Origin: Staphylococcus shinii
GTDB lineage: Bacteria; Bacillota; Bacilli; Staphylococcales; Staphylococcaceae
Assembly: GCF_017583065.1 (NCBI RefSeq)
Contig: NZ_JAGEVL010000001.1
Span: forward strand, 248,001-312,000
Length of the DNA: 64,000 nucleotides
Direction of reading: 5' to 3'
Positions 22,019 to 31,533 of this stretch are shown in pieces (within the stretch, counting starts at the first letter, position 1; each line of letters begins with the position of its first letter). Under the pieces are notes generated by a model. It saw nothing but the letters and a program-made list of their open reading frames with translations. It made no database searches and had not been told where the DNA came from. Made by a program: the position numbers and the translations under genes.

Positions 22019-22195
22019 ATGTCTAAAACAGTAGTCAAAAAGAACGAATCACTTGAAGATGCGTTACGTCGTTTCAAACGTACAGTTTCTAAAAGCGGTA
22101 CAATTCAAGAAGTACGTAAACGTGAGTTTTACGAAAAACCTAGCGTTAAACGTAAAAAGAAATCAGAAGCTGCACGTAAACGTAAATTCAAATAA
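22019..22195 (+). CDS. rpsU: 30S ribosomal protein S21
   Basis: A 58-residue basic protein of the small-subunit platform near the anti-Shine-Dalgarno. The sequence starts [20 protein letters not shown] and ends in a Lys/Arg-rich tail ([15 protein letters not shown]). The longer frame from 21920 runs through the promoter and is not coding; GGAGGGAGGG and ATG 22019 give the normal length. It appears to be transcribed alone, with a terminator at 22247-22284. Confidence 0.97.
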   Translation: MSKTVVKKNESLEDALRRFKRTVSKSGTIQEVRKREFYEKPSVKRKKKSEAARKRKFK

Positions 22196-22246
22196 TTAAT
22201 TGTTTCGTTGACTCCCTCAACACCAACATTAATTATAAACCAAATT

Positions 22247-22284
22247 AGCCTTTAGTTGATGACCAACTAAAGGCTATTATTTTT
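22247..22284 (+). terminator. Terminator of rpsU
   Basis: A perfect 12-bp stem: AGCCTTTAGTTG (22247-22258) with CAACTAAAGGCT (22264-22275), followed by ATTATTTTT. The spacer 22196-22472 has no coding frame; yqeY, expected here from related genomes, is absent. Confidence 0.85.
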
Positions 22285-22472
22285 ATCTAAGCTCCTAATA
22301 TAACGATAGTTATTTACAGTCATTACCACTACAAATTATTAGCATTTCTTAGTATATTCTAACAATCAAGGAACACATGAAATTTAATTTGTCGATTATG
22401 AAATTTTATGGTGTAAACGCTATAATCACGTATTAATTTCATGTATAATTAAATTGAGAGCGAGGTGATAGA

Positions 22473-23183
22473 GTGATTCTTTCAAGTAGTTTACATACAA
22501 TATTTTCTGCTAATTTTGTTGAAAGTGGGACCTGGATTGACGATGTGGCTAACTTCATTGTAAATCCAGTAGTTGCGTTAATTTTAACATGTATTATCTT
22601 CCTAGGTTTTTTATACCAATTGTATTCAAATAGAATTAATATAATAGGGATTGTCGCCACATTAACTTTATTGATATTCTTTTTAGGATTTTATATAAAA
22701 GGAGACGTCAATTTATATTCTGTAATTTTATTTGGCATAGGCGTTATATTTGTAATAATTGAACTTTTTGTAGTCGGCGCAGTTATCGGTATTATCGGTA
22801 TGGCACTTATAGTTTTTAGTATTATTACTTTAGGAGATAATTTAGTTTATATGATTGCCAATGTCGTCGTTGCATTAATACTATCAATTATTGAATGGGT
22901 GATACTTGTGAAGATATTTAAACGGAAAATTCCATTTTTAGACAAGGTTGTATTGAAAGATTCTACAAATGCAGAAGCAGGCTACACTTCACACGAAGAT
23001 CGCTCTCATTTAGTTGGGAAAACTGCAACAACTTCAACTGATTTAAGACCTGCAGGGATTATTACTTACAACAATGAACGTATTGATGCAGTATCTGATG
23101 GTTCTTTTATTTTAAGAAATAAACAAGTCACCATTTTAGAAGTAGAAGGTACAAGAGTTGTTGTGAGAGAAAACGAATCATAA
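22473..23183 (+). CDS. NfeD-family membrane protein
   Basis: A 236-residue membrane protein with about five hydrophobic helices (roughly residues 28-150) and a C-terminal soluble OB-fold-like domain (VGKTATTSTDLRPAGIITYNNERIDAVSDGSFI), the NfeD1b arrangement. It lacks the N-terminal ClpP-like protease domain of long NfeD proteins. Family members pair with flotillins; floA follows 12 nt downstream, matching B. subtilis yqeZ-floA. The start is GTG with GAGGTGATAG upstream. Confidence 0.88.
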   Translation: MILSSSLHTIFSANFVESGTWIDDVANFIVNPVVALILTCIIFLGFLYQLYSNRINIIGIVATLTLLIFFLGFYIKGDVNLYSVILFGIGVIFVIIELFVVGAVIGIIGMALIVFSIITLGDNLVYMIANVVVALILSIIEWVILVKIFKRKIPFLDKVVLKDSTNAEAGYTSHEDRSHLVGKTATTSTDLRPAGIITYNNERIDAVSDGSFILRNKQVTILEVEGTRVVVRENES

Positions 23184-23195
23184 AGGAGAGAAAGT

Positions 23196-24179
23196 ATGAT
23201 CGGATTAATTATTATTGTCGCTATAGTAGTAATAGCATTATTGTTACTATTTTCATTTGTCCCAGTCGGATTATGGATTTCAGCAATCGCTGCTGGTGTT
23301 AAAGTAGGAATCGGTACATTGGTAGGTATGAGATTACGTAGAGTATCACCAAGAAAAGTTATTTCACCACTTATTAAAGCACATAAAGCAGGGCTTAACT
23401 TAACTACAAATCAACTTGAATCCCATTATTTAGCTGGTGGTAACGTTGACCGTGTAGTTGACGCGAATATCGCAGCACAAAGAGCAGATATTAACTTACC
23501 ATTTGAACGTGGCGCTGCTATTGATTTAGCTGGTCGTGATGTTTTAGAAGCTGTACAAATGTCAGTAAATCCAAAAGTTATAGAAACTCCGTTTATAGCT
23601 GGTGTTGCTATGAATGGTATCGAAGTAAAAGCCAAAGCCCGTATTACAGTACGTGCTAATATTGCTCGTTTAGTTGGTGGTGCCGGCGAAGAAACAATCA
23701 TCGCTCGTGTAGGTGAAGGTATTGTTTCTACAATTGGTTCAAGTGAACATCATACAGAAGTATTAGAAAATCCAGACAATATTTCGAAAACTGTTTTAAG
23801 TAAAGGTTTAGATTCTGGTACTGCTTTTGAAATTTTATCAATTGATATCGCTGATGTTGATATTAGTAAAAATATCGGTGCAGACTTGCAAACTGAGCAA
23901 GCACTTGCAGATAAGAATATTGCACAAGCTAAGGCTGAAGAACGTCGTGCTATGGCCGTAGCGCAAGAACAAGAAATGAAAGCGAAAGTACAAGAAATGC
24001 GTTCTAAAGTTGTTGAAGCCGAAGCTGAAGTACCATTGGCAATGGCAGAAGCTTTACGTTCTGGAAATTTAGGCGTAAAAGATTATTACAACTTGAAAAA
24101 TGTTGAAGCAGATACAGGTATGAGAAATTCTATTAACCAAAGTACAAATCAACAAGATGATGAATCACCGGATAAATAA
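23196..24179 (+). CDS. floA: Flotillin-like protein FloA
   Basis: A scaffold protein of functional membrane microdomains that clusters signalling and secretion proteins. The 327-residue protein has a short N-terminal membrane-embedded hydrophobic segment (residues 2-30), a band-7/PHB domain ([33 protein letters not shown]) and an Ala/Glu/Lys-rich coiled coil ([26 protein letters not shown]). AAAGGAGAG precedes the ATG. It pairs with the NfeD gene upstream. Confidence 0.96.
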   Translation: MIGLIIIVAIVVIALLLLFSFVPVGLWISAIAAGVKVGIGTLVGMRLRRVSPRKVISPLIKAHKAGLNLTTNQLESHYLAGGNVDRVVDANIAAQRADINLPFERGAAIDLAGRDVLEAVQMSVNPKVIETPFIAGVAMNGIEVKAKARITVRANIARLVGGAGEETIIARVGEGIVSTIGSSEHHTEVLENPDNISKTVLSKGLDSGTAFEILSIDIADVDISKNIGADLQTEQALADKNIAQAKAEERRAMAVAQEQEMKAKVQEMRSKVVEAEAEVPLAMAEALRSGNLGVKDYYNLKNVEADTGMRNSINQSTNQQDDESPDK

Positions 24180-24195
24180 CTTTAGGGGTGATTAA

Positions 24196-24864
24196 ATGAA
24201 TATAGGTATTATTATTTTTGTAATATCTGTGATTGTAACAATAATCGGAGCTATTAATGATAATAGCCATAAAGATAGACAAAATCAAAAGCCACCAGTA
24301 AATAAACGACCAAACAGTAATGGTGAGCAACCGAAAAAAGGCGGATTCTTAGACGAAATAGGTAAAACATTTAAAGAGATTGAAAAACATATCAATGAAG
24401 ATCCTATGTCACAAAAAAGAGAACCCGAGCAAATGTCTCAACCTGATCATTCTCAATCTTCACCAACAGAAACACGTGCAGAAAAAATGGAATCACCAAG
24501 TTCTGAACGTAAAACAAGAAAAGATAATGAAACTGAAGCAGATAAAGTAAAACGAGCTCAACAACAACAAGATGATAAGCTACAAAAAGAGCTTGAAGCT
24601 GATTTAATGGGACAAATACAAGATGTTCGAACTGAAATCGATCGTGAAAATGAGAAAAGACTTCAGAGAACTGAGAAACAAGCACGTGAAATTATTGCAG
24701 ATAAATACTTATCTGAAAGAACGAAAAGATTTCGTTTGAAACAATTAATGAATGCACATGCTATTCAAAGTCCTGCTAATAATGATCAGTTTAGATTTGC
24801 CGATGATGAAGTTGTGAATGGTATTATTTGGTCAGAAGTACTGGAAAGACCTAAAAGGTTATAA
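24196..24864 (+). CDS. Hypothetical single-pass membrane protein after floA
   Basis: I do not recognise a family. The 222-residue product has one N-terminal hydrophobic helix (about residues 3-20), then a long hydrophilic, probably disordered and coiled-coil region very rich in Glu, Lys, Gln, Asp and Arg, ending in a more ordered segment (RFRFADDEVVNGIIWSEVLERPKRL). It begins 16 nt after floA with AGGGGTGA, and is followed by a strong terminator, so it closes the nfeD-floA unit. A role with flotillin at the membrane is a guess from position only. Confidence 0.75.
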   Translation: MNIGIIIFVISVIVTIIGAINDNSHKDRQNQKPPVNKRPNSNGEQPKKGGFLDEIGKTFKEIEKHINEDPMSQKREPEQMSQPDHSQSSPTETRAEKMESPSSERKTRKDNETEADKVKRAQQQQDDKLQKELEADLMGQIQDVRTEIDRENEKRLQRTEKQAREIIADKYLSERTKRFRLKQLMNAHAIQSPANNDQFRFADDEVVNGIIWSEVLERPKRL

Positions 24865-24874
24865 TTTAATATTT

Positions 24875-24926
24875 AACGTCTTATAAAAATCAACATATGT
24901 AGGTTTTTTATAAGGCGTTATTTTTT
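24875..24926 (+). terminator. Terminator of the nfeD-floA unit
   Basis: A 15-bp stem with one G-T wobble: AACGTCTTATAAAAA (24875-24889) with TTTTTATAAGGCGTT (24905-24919), followed by ATTTTTTG. Confidence 0.88.
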
Positions 24927-25090
24927 GTTACAAAATACTGTACAAATAAAACCTTTTTAACTATTATTGAATAATTACTCAATTTGAGTGCTACTTAATT
25001 TATTCAATTAGATAGAATGTAAATCTTCTGTTAAAATTGTAGAAATCACTTACGATTCAATTCACTTTAAAATATTATCTGTCATTTTCG

Positions 25091-25099
25091 TGATATAAT
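25091..25099 (+). promoter_or_regulatory. Extended -10 promoter for phoH operon
   Basis: TGATATAAT: a perfect TATAAT (25094-25099) with the TGn extension. No good -35 lies 17 nt upstream, typical of extended -10 promoters. Confidence 0.5.
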
Positions 25100-25250
25100 G
25101 AAGATGTAACTTGAATAGTAAGTTTGAATCATTAAAATTCAAATGAATAAATATCTGAAATGATTTATTGTTTATTAAAAACTTTTTGTAACTTAAAATC
25201 TAATAGGATAAAATAAGAAGTAACGAATATATTTGTAAAGGAGTACTTAT

Positions 25251-26198
25251 ATGCCTGGAATTATTCAAATAGATGACAATAACGAAGCGCAAGCACTCAT
25301 TGGTAATAATGATGAGCACCTTAAATCAATTGAGGAAGGCTTTGATGTCATTGTGCATGCTCGAGGACAAGAAATCGCTGTAAAAGGTGAGCAAGTTGAG
25401 CATGTCGAGAAAGCAGAATCCGTACTAGTAAACTTACTGAAAGTCATCCAACAAGGTGTTTCGATATCTATCAAAGATGTAGAAGCTGCTGTGAAAATGG
25501 CGCAAAATGGTACGATTCAATACTTATTAGATTTATACGAAGATGAAATAACTAAAGATGCATATGGCAAAACGATTCGTGCAAAAACAATGGGACAACG
25601 TATGTATGTCAATGCAATGCACCATAATGATTTAGTTTTTGGTGTAGGACCAGCTGGTACTGGTAAAACATTCTTAGCAGTTGTTTATGCGGCAAAACAA
25701 TTACGTAAAGGTAACGTAAAACGTATTGTACTTACTAGACCTGCCGTTGAAGCTGGAGAATCATTAGGCTTCTTACCTGGTGATTTAAAGGAAAAAGTAG
25801 ATCCATATTTAAGACCGTTATATGACGGCTTGAATACAGTTTTAGGAAGAGAACAAACTGCCAGATTTATAGAAAGAGGCATAATTGAAATTGCTCCATT
25901 AGCCTATATGAGAGGTAGAACGTTAGATGACGCTTTTGTCATATTGGATGAAGCTCAAAACACTACTCATGCCCAAATGAAGATGTTTTTAACCAGATTA
26001 GGTTTCGGTTCTAAAATGGTAGTAACTGGAGATAAAACGCAAATAGATTTACCAAAAGGTGTTAAAAGCGGTTTGAAAGAAGCTATTAAAAAGTTAGAAA
26101 ATGTAAAAGGATTGAGTATTCATAATCTTGACCAAAGCGATGTTGTGCGTCACCCATTAGTAAGTAAAATTATTGATCGTTATGAGGGAGAAGAATAA
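25251..26198 (+). CDS. phoH: PhoH-like ATPase (PhoL)
   Basis: A 315-residue P-loop ATPase with Walker A GPAGTGKTFLAV near residue 128 and Walker B FVILDEAQN; NLDQSDVVRHPLV follows near the C-terminus. Members are probable RNA helicase-like or RNase-associated enzymes, and the gene is nearly always followed by ybeY, as here (the ATG of ybeY directly follows the stop). AAAGGAG precedes the ATG. Its exact substrate is not known from sequence. Confidence 0.92.
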   Translation: MPGIIQIDDNNEAQALIGNNDEHLKSIEEGFDVIVHARGQEIAVKGEQVEHVEKAESVLVNLLKVIQQGVSISIKDVEAAVKMAQNGTIQYLLDLYEDEITKDAYGKTIRAKTMGQRMYVNAMHHNDLVFGVGPAGTGKTFLAVVYAAKQLRKGNVKRIVLTRPAVEAGESLGFLPGDLKEKVDPYLRPLYDGLNTVLGREQTARFIERGIIEIAPLAYMRGRTLDDAFVILDEAQNTTHAQMKMFLTRLGFGSKMVVTGDKTQIDLPKGVKSGLKEAIKKLENVKGLSIHNLDQSDVVRHPLVSKIIDRYEGEE

Positions 26199-26660
26199 AT
26201 GTTTACGATAGATTTTAGTGATCATACAGAATTAGTGCAAAATGAATGGTTAACACAAATAGATGAATTGCTTACTTTTGCAAAAAAACAGGAAAATATT
26301 GAAGAAGAAGCAGAATTATCTGTAACATTTGTTGATAAAGAAGAGATTCAAGAAATCAACAAAATGTATCGTGACAAAGATAAAGTAACAGATGTTATCT
26401 CTTTTGCATTAGAAGAGGATGAACCAGAAATAACTGGTCTTGATATGCCAAGGGTATTAGGTGATATTATTATTTGTACTGATGTTGCGAAAGAACAAGC
26501 TAATAATTATGGTCATAGCTTTGAAAGAGAACTTGGTTTTCTTGCACTACATGGTTTTTTACATTTATTAGGCTACGATCATATGAATGAACAAGATGAG
26601 AAAGAAATGTTCGGCCGACAAGAACAAATACTTAATGCTTATGGATTAACAAGAGATTAG
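26199..26660 (+). CDS. ybeY: Endoribonuclease YbeY
   Basis: A zinc-dependent RNase needed for 16S rRNA 3'-end maturation and ribosome quality control. The 153-residue protein has the metal motif [11 protein letters not shown] (H-x3-H-x5-H) near residue 121, with VTDVISFAL and the conserved Arg-Glu-Leu upstream. It abuts phoH (TAAATG) and is 8 nt before dgkA, so phoH-ybeY-dgkA are one unit. Confidence 0.96.
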   Translation: MFTIDFSDHTELVQNEWLTQIDELLTFAKKQENIEEEAELSVTFVDKEEIQEINKMYRDKDKVTDVISFALEEDEPEITGLDMPRVLGDIIICTDVAKEQANNYGHSFERELGFLALHGFLHLLGYDHMNEQDEKEMFGRQEQILNAYGLTRD

Positions 26661-26668
26661 AGGCGCAT

Positions 26669-27007
26669 ATGAAACGATTTAGTTACGCTTTTCATGGTAT
26701 GTTAGTGTTAATAAGAAAAGATTATAAATTTTCATTACATCTTTTATTGGCTTTAGCAGTTATTATCGCGGGTTTTGCTTTTAAAATTAATGAAGTAGAA
26801 TGGCTCTTTATCATTATATCAATTGGGCTAGTGCTTGCGTTTGAGGCAATTAATACCGCTGTAGAATATGTCGTAGACTTGGTTACCAGTGACTATCATG
26901 TTTTAGCGAAAAAAGCTAAAGATGTTGCTGCTTTCAGCGTAGTACTTGCTTCTCTCGTTGCCTTAGTTATAGGACTCATTATTTTCTTACCATATGTATT
27001 TAAATAG
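26669..27007 (+). CDS. dgkA: Diacylglycerol/undecaprenol kinase
   Basis: A 112-residue integral membrane lipid kinase with three transmembrane helices. The motif FEAINTAVEYVVDLV (Glu and Asn of the active site) and AKKAKDVAAFSVVLASL match the small DgkA family. In Gram-positives the enzyme mainly phosphorylates undecaprenol, feeding the bacitracin-sensitive carrier pool for peptidoglycan and teichoic acid. AGAGGCG precedes the ATG. Confidence 0.92.
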   Translation: MKRFSYAFHGMLVLIRKDYKFSLHLLLALAVIIAGFAFKINEVEWLFIIISIGLVLAFEAINTAVEYVVDLVTSDYHVLAKKAKDVAAFSVVLASLVALVIGLIIFLPYVFK

Positions 27008-27107
27008 TAGTGCAATTCGGTGAATATTGTTTATACTAATAAGACGTAACTATTAACAAAATTAAAATATTTGAGGATAACTTATTATTAAGTAGGGGAG
27101 ATAAACT

Positions 27108-27512
27108 ATGACATACCAATCACATTATTTTACAGAAGTAAGAAACGCTCAAGCAAATGCATATGCGCCATACAGTAATTTTAAGGTTGGTGCGTATTTA
27201 AGGACTAAAGATGGAAAAACGTATTATGGTGCTAATGTAGAAAACGCTGCTTATCCTATGTCTATATGCGCAGAAAGATCTAGTTTAGTGGCTGCAATTG
27301 CAGATGGTTATCGACCAGGGGATTTTGAGTCAATTACTGTTACTGTTGATGCAGATGAGCCTTCTTCGCCATGCGGATCTTGTAGACAGGTGATGAAAGA
27401 ACTATGCGATGATGATATGCCAGTGTACATGACAAATCATCACGGGGACATGATAGCGTCGACAGTAAATGAACTATTACCATTAGGATTTTCAGGAAAG
27501 GATTTAAATTAA
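27108..27512 (+). CDS. cdd: Cytidine deaminase
   Basis: Deaminates cytidine and deoxycytidine for pyrimidine salvage. The 134-residue protein has the catalytic [11 protein letters not shown] (Cys-Ala-Glu) near residue 53 and zinc ligands in PCGSCRQVM, with [14 protein letters not shown] as substrate loop. It is preceded by TAGGGGAG. Its stop overlaps the ATG of era by one base (TAATG), indicating coupled translation. Confidence 0.96.
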   Translation: MTYQSHYFTEVRNAQANAYAPYSNFKVGAYLRTKDGKTYYGANVENAAYPMSICAERSSLVAAIADGYRPGDFESITVTVDADEPSSPCGSCRQVMKELCDDDMPVYMTNHHGDMIASTVNELLPLGFSGKDLN

Positions 27513-28411
27513 TGACAGAACATAAATCAGGATTTATTTCAATTATAGGTAGACCCAATGTTGGTAAATCAACTTTTGTAAACCGTGTAATTGGACATAA
27601 AATCGCAATAATGTCTGACAAGGCACAAACTACTAGAAATAAGATACAAGGAGTTATGACACAAGAAGATGCTCAGATTATCTTTTTAGACACACCAGGT
27701 ATTCATAAACCTAAACATAAATTAGGTGATTACATGATGCGTGTGGCTACAAACACCTTATCTGAAATTGATGCCATTATGTTTATGGTGAATGTTAACG
27801 AAGATATCGGACGTGGTGATGAGTATATTATGGATATGCTCAAAACTATTAAAACACCAGTATTCTTAGTTTTGAATAAAATTGATTTAGTACATCCAGA
27901 CGAACTGATGCCACGAATTGAAAAATATAAAAAATATTTGGATTTCACTGAAATTGTGCCGATTTCAGCTTTAGAAGGACACAATGTGGAGCATTTTATT
28001 GATGTATTAAAATCTTACTTACCAGAAGGACCTAAATATTATCCGGACGACCAAATTTCAGATCACCCAGAACAATTTGTAGTCGGTGAACTTATTCGCG
28101 AGAAAATTCTACATTTGACAAGCGAAGAAATACCGCATGCTATTGGGGTTAACGTAGACCGTATGGTTAAAGAAGATGAGGATAGAGTGAGGATTGAAGC
28201 TACTATTTTCGTAGAAAGAGACTCGCAAAAAGGTATTGTGATTGGAAAAGGCGGTAAAAAGTTAAAAGAAGTAGGTAAACGTGCACGTCTCGACATAGAA
28301 CGTTTACTAGGTTCTAAAGTCTATTTGGAACTATGGGTTAAAGTTCAGAAAGATTGGCGTAATAAAGTAAACTTTATACGTCAAATGGGCTATTTAGAAG
28401 ATCAAGATTAA
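27512..28411 (+). CDS. era: GTPase Era
   Basis: Essential GTPase that binds the 3' end of 16S rRNA and times 30S maturation. The 299-residue protein has G1 GRPNVGKST near residue 12, DTPG (G3), NKIDLV (G4) and ISALEG (G5), then a C-terminal KH domain with [14 protein letters not shown]. The cdd-era-recO order is conserved in Bacilli. Its ATG overlaps the cdd stop. Confidence 0.97.
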   Translation: MTEHKSGFISIIGRPNVGKSTFVNRVIGHKIAIMSDKAQTTRNKIQGVMTQEDAQIIFLDTPGIHKPKHKLGDYMMRVATNTLSEIDAIMFMVNVNEDIGRGDEYIMDMLKTIKTPVFLVLNKIDLVHPDELMPRIEKYKKYLDFTEIVPISALEGHNVEHFIDVLKSYLPEGPKYYPDDQISDHPEQFVVGELIREKILHLTSEEIPHAIGVNVDRMVKEDEDRVRIEATIFVERDSQKGIVIGKGGKKLKEVGKRARLDIERLLGSKVYLELWVKVQKDWRNKVNFIRQMGYLEDQD

Positions 28412-28444
28412 GGCAAAGAATTTTTTGGAAGTCGGTGTGCTATT

Positions 28445-29203
28445 ATGTTGATTAAACAAAAAGGTATAATCATTAAAACAGTTGATTACGGCGAATCCGA
28501 TAAAATTATAACAATTTTAAACGAACATGGCGCAAAGGTACCTTTAATGGTAAGGCGAGCTAAAAAGAGTAAGAGTGGTTTACAAGCCAACACCCAATTA
28601 TTTGTGTATGGCTTGTTTATTTATTCTAAGTGGAAAGGCATGGGAACATTGAGCTCCGTCGATGTGATTGAACAAAATTATCACTTACGTTTAGATATTT
28701 ATGAAAGTAGTTTTGCTAGTTTATGTGCCGAAACAATTGATCGTTCACTTGAAGCAGATGAAGTTTCTAAATATAGCTATGATCTTTTACATTTTGTTTT
28801 GGATAAAATTAAAAATGGTGTGTCAGCGCAACTGATGTCTGTAGTTGTTTTATTAAAATGTATGAACCGTTTCGGATTTAATGCTACATTCGATAAGTGT
28901 GTTGTTACTGGCAATGATGATCAGTCCCAATTAATAGCATATAGTTTTAAGTTTGATGGAGCCATTTCTCAAGGTGTTAAATATCAAGATTCACATGCAA
29001 TGTTGTTATCTAATAAGACGCTTTATTTGCTAGATGTTCTTCAAAAATTACCAATTAATCAAATGAGTTCACTTAGTATTCATGACGATGTTGTCGATGA
29101 GATGTCTGAATTAATGATACTATTATATAAAGAATACGTAGGAATGTATTTTAAAAGTCAAAAACTAATCAATCAATTACATAGATTAGATAATTTATCT
29201 TGA
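28445..29203 (+). CDS. recO: DNA repair protein RecO
   Basis: Recombination mediator that helps load RecA on SSB-coated single strands in the RecFOR pathway. The 252-residue protein has an N-terminal OB fold ([34 protein letters not shown]) and an alpha-helical domain. The family zinc cysteines are incomplete, with only C residues near 140 and 158. It starts 33 nt after era and ends the operon at a terminator. Confidence 0.94.
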   Translation: MLIKQKGIIIKTVDYGESDKIITILNEHGAKVPLMVRRAKKSKSGLQANTQLFVYGLFIYSKWKGMGTLSSVDVIEQNYHLRLDIYESSFASLCAETIDRSLEADEVSKYSYDLLHFVLDKIKNGVSAQLMSVVVLLKCMNRFGFNATFDKCVVTGNDDQSQLIAYSFKFDGAISQGVKYQDSHAMLLSNKTLYLLDVLQKLPINQMSSLSIHDDVVDEMSELMILLYKEYVGMYFKSQKLINQLHRLDNLS

Positions 29204-29286
29204 TTACGTCCTATAAGCATTGGCTCTTATCAGTTTGCATATAAAATCAACTAAATAAACATAAATTAGACTAAGTATGAAAGCAC

Positions 29287-29329
29287 TTCTAATATAAGAT
29301 ATAATAATCTTGTATTAGGGTGTTTTTTT
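29287..29329 (+). terminator. Terminator of the era-recO unit
   Basis: TTCTAATATAAGAT (29287-29300) pairs with ATCTTGTATTAGGG (29307-29320), 14 bp with three G-T wobbles, loop ATAATA, then TG and seven T. Confidence 0.8.
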
Positions 29330-29748
29330 AATTTTTAAGTATAGTTCATATAAACAGTCAAAAGTAAAAACGCTATAGCTTTTTACTAAATGATATATAT
29401 CCGAATAAAAGAAAAGTCTTACTTTTAATAAACTATAATTATGTTATGTAACCCTATAATATAATTATATAAGATCAAAAACCTATTATAAGGATTGACG
29501 ATAAAGTAGATAGAAACATCAACCTTATGATACTTACTATAAAACTTTCGAAGTTTAAGGGAAGTAAAGCTATTAAATTTAGATAAAAGTTAAATCTAGC
29601 TTTTGTTATCTGTGAAAACAATTAAAATGAAAGCAGTGGTATGGACTAATACGTTAAATGCTCAACAAAAACTAATTAAACACTCTATGTTCATGCTTAC
29701 CAATTTAGTAAAATCATTACACAAAAATCTCTTGGTATAAATATATAT

Positions 29749-29786
29749 AAATAAACCAAACGCTATATTTAACGTTTGGTTTATTT
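29749..29786 (-). terminator. Terminator of glyS
   Basis: A perfect 14-bp stem: AAATAAACCAAACG (29749-29762) with CGTTTGGTTTATTT (29773-29786), 26 nt after the glyS stop. It is T-rich on both sides and could act in both directions. Confidence 0.8.
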
Positions 29787-29811
29787 TTAAGTAATATTAA
29801 GTATAATAAAA

Positions 29812-31203
29812 TTAAAATTTAACTTTTTCAGCTAAGAAAGCATTTAATTCTGTGATTGGCATACGAACTTGTTCCATAGTGTCGCGGTCACGTACAGTTA
29901 CTTTTTCATCTTCTAAAGAATCAAAGTCGAAAGTAATACAATATGGTGTACCGATTTCATCTTGACGACGGTAACGTTTACCAATTGATTGAGACTCATC
30001 GAAGTCTATAGAGAAGTTAGCGCTCAATTCTTCAAATACTTTAATTGCATCACCAGATAATTTTTTGCTCAATGGTAATACTGCTGCTTTATATGGAGCA
30101 AGCGCAGGGTGGAAGTGTAATACTGTTCTAGAATCTTTACTACCTTCAACACCTTCTTCATCATAAGCATCACATAAGAATGCTAATGTTACACGGTCAG
30201 CACCTAATGATGGCTCAATACAATAAGGGATATATTTTTCGCCTGTTTCTTGGTCGTGATATTGGAAATCTTCACCTGAATGTTGGCTATGCTGTTTCAA
30301 GTCGAAATCAGTACGGCTAGCGATACCCCATAGTTCACCCCAGCCAAATGGGAAGCGGTATTCAATGTCAGTAGTTGCATTTGAGTAGTGTGAAAGTTCG
30401 TCAGCATCGTGGTCACGTAAACGTGTAGCTTCTTCGCTTAAGTTTAAATCTTTAAGCCATTGACTTGCGAAAGTCTTCCAATAATTTTGCCATTCTATTT
30501 CTTCACCTGGTTTACAGAAGAATTCTAATTCCATTTGTTCGAACTCACGTGTTCTGAAAATGAAGTTACCTGGCGTGATTTCATTACGGAATGATTTACC
30601 TACTTGACCAATACCAAATGGTAATTTTTTACGCATTGTACGTTGTACGTTTTTATAGTTTACGAAAATACCCTGTGCAGTTTCAGGACGTAAGAAAATT
30701 TCGTTTGTAGAATCTTCAGTTACACCTTGGAAAGTTTTGAACATTAAATTGAATTGACGGATATCAGTCCAGTTAGCTGTACCACTTACAGGACAAACGA
30801 TACCTTCCTCATCAATAATGCGTTTCATTTCATCGAAGCTTAAACCATCGGCAACAAAATTTTCATCGCCTTTTTCATTTGCCATGTAATCTTCGATAAT
30901 TTTATCAGCACGATAGCGAATTTTACTATCTTTGTTATCAATCATAGGATCGTTAAAGTTACCAAGGTGACCAGATGCTTCCCATGTTTTTGGGTTCATT
31001 AAAATTGCAGCATCAATACCTACGTTATATGGGGATTGAGTGATGAATTTTTGCCACCAAGCTTTTTTAATATTATTTTTTAATTCTACTCCTAGTGGAC
31101 CATAATCCCATGTATTTGATAAACCACCGTAAATGTCACTACCAGGGAATACAAATCCTCTATGTTTTGCTAATGAAACAATTGTTTCCATATCTTTTGC
31201 CAT
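29812..31203 (-). CDS. glyS: Glycine--tRNA ligase (single-chain, GlyQS)
   Basis: Charges tRNA-Gly; class II synthetase of the dimeric type. The 463-residue protein begins [24 protein letters not shown] and holds [10 protein letters not shown] (motif 2 region) with RNEITP and motif 3 SLGADR. A longer frame from 31239 overlaps the terminator; AAAAGGAGTG supports ATG at 31203. The T-box leader (31227-31470) controls it by tRNA-Gly charging. S. aureus also uses non-proteinogenic tRNA-Gly for peptidoglycan bridges, which raises demand for this enzyme. Confidence 0.96.
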   Translation of the reverse strand: MAKDMETIVSLAKHRGFVFPGSDIYGGLSNTWDYGPLGVELKNNIKKAWWQKFITQSPYNVGIDAAILMNPKTWEASGHLGNFNDPMIDNKDSKIRYRADKIIEDYMANEKGDENFVADGLSFDEMKRIIDEEGIVCPVSGTANWTDIRQFNLMFKTFQGVTEDSTNEIFLRPETAQGIFVNYKNVQRTMRKKLPFGIGQVGKSFRNEITPGNFIFRTREFEQMELEFFCKPGEEIEWQNYWKTFASQWLKDLNLSEEATRLRDHDADELSHYSNATTDIEYRFPFGWGELWGIASRTDFDLKQHSQHSGEDFQYHDQETGEKYIPYCIEPSLGADRVTLAFLCDAYDEEGVEGSKDSRTVLHFHPALAPYKAAVLPLSKKLSGDAIKVFEELSANFSIDFDESQSIGKRYRRQDEIGTPYCITFDFDSLEDEKVTVRDRDTMEQVRMPITELNAFLAEKVKF

Positions 31204-31226
31204 AAAAAATACACTCCTTTTAACAT

Positions 31227-31470
31227 AAAAACGTCCCAAGGCACGGAAAATAAAATCTTATCTGTGCCTTGGGACGAGTTAATCATTTTTAATCACATAT
31301 TCAAGATATGCGCTTGTTTACTGAATATTATTAACCCGCGGTTCCACCCAAGTTAGTGTGAACACTCGCTTTTACAAATCATTTAATTGTAGCCATTAAT
31401 TTTTGTTAAGCTTTCACTATCCTTAACTCGCTTTAAATCTAATTTTAATGTATTGGCAGTTTATAAGCAA
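31227..31470 (-). promoter_or_regulatory. T-box riboswitch leader of glyS
   Basis: Reading the minus strand, the T-box sequence GGTGGAACCGCGGG (31348-31335) lies after a stem I region (about 31460-31370) with AGTTAAGGATAGTGAAAG. A 13-bp terminator (CGTCCCAAGGCAC at 31232-31244 with its complement at 31264-31276) and a T run end at 31227. The only GGC on this strand in stem I is at 31394-31392 and is my candidate glycine specifier. An additional hairpin, 31297-31303 with 31322-31328, lies between T-box and terminator, like the extra stem described for S. aureus glyS. Limits are approximate. Confidence 0.93.
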
Positions 31471-31533
31471 GTAAATATATGTATTTGTAGCAATTTAAAT
31501 TTCAATGTATAATTGAATAAATTGATTAAAGGG

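Larger units (their letters stand above)
24865..25250. other. Noncoding spacer before phoH
   Basis: 386 nt. The left part holds the terminator of the floA unit (24875-24926). The rest is AT-rich, with an extended -10 promoter at 25091-25099 giving a leader of about 145 nt before phoH. The leader contains a small inverted repeat (TTTGAAT, ATTCAAA, about 25125-25145). No open frame is convincing. Confidence 0.6.
29204..29811. other. Long noncoding region between recO and glyS
   Basis: 608 nt between convergent genes. It has the recO terminator (29287-29329) on the left and the glyS terminator (29749-29786) on the right. The 410 nt between are AT-rich with no open frame I trust, but carry three clear hairpins: AGTAAAAA/TTTTTACT at 29363-29387, AAACTT/AAGTTT at 29542-29556, and AAAGCTA/TAGCTTT at 29566-29603, the last followed by TTTTG. 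A small RNA could be encoded here; no known RNA family is recognised. Confidence 0.5.
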
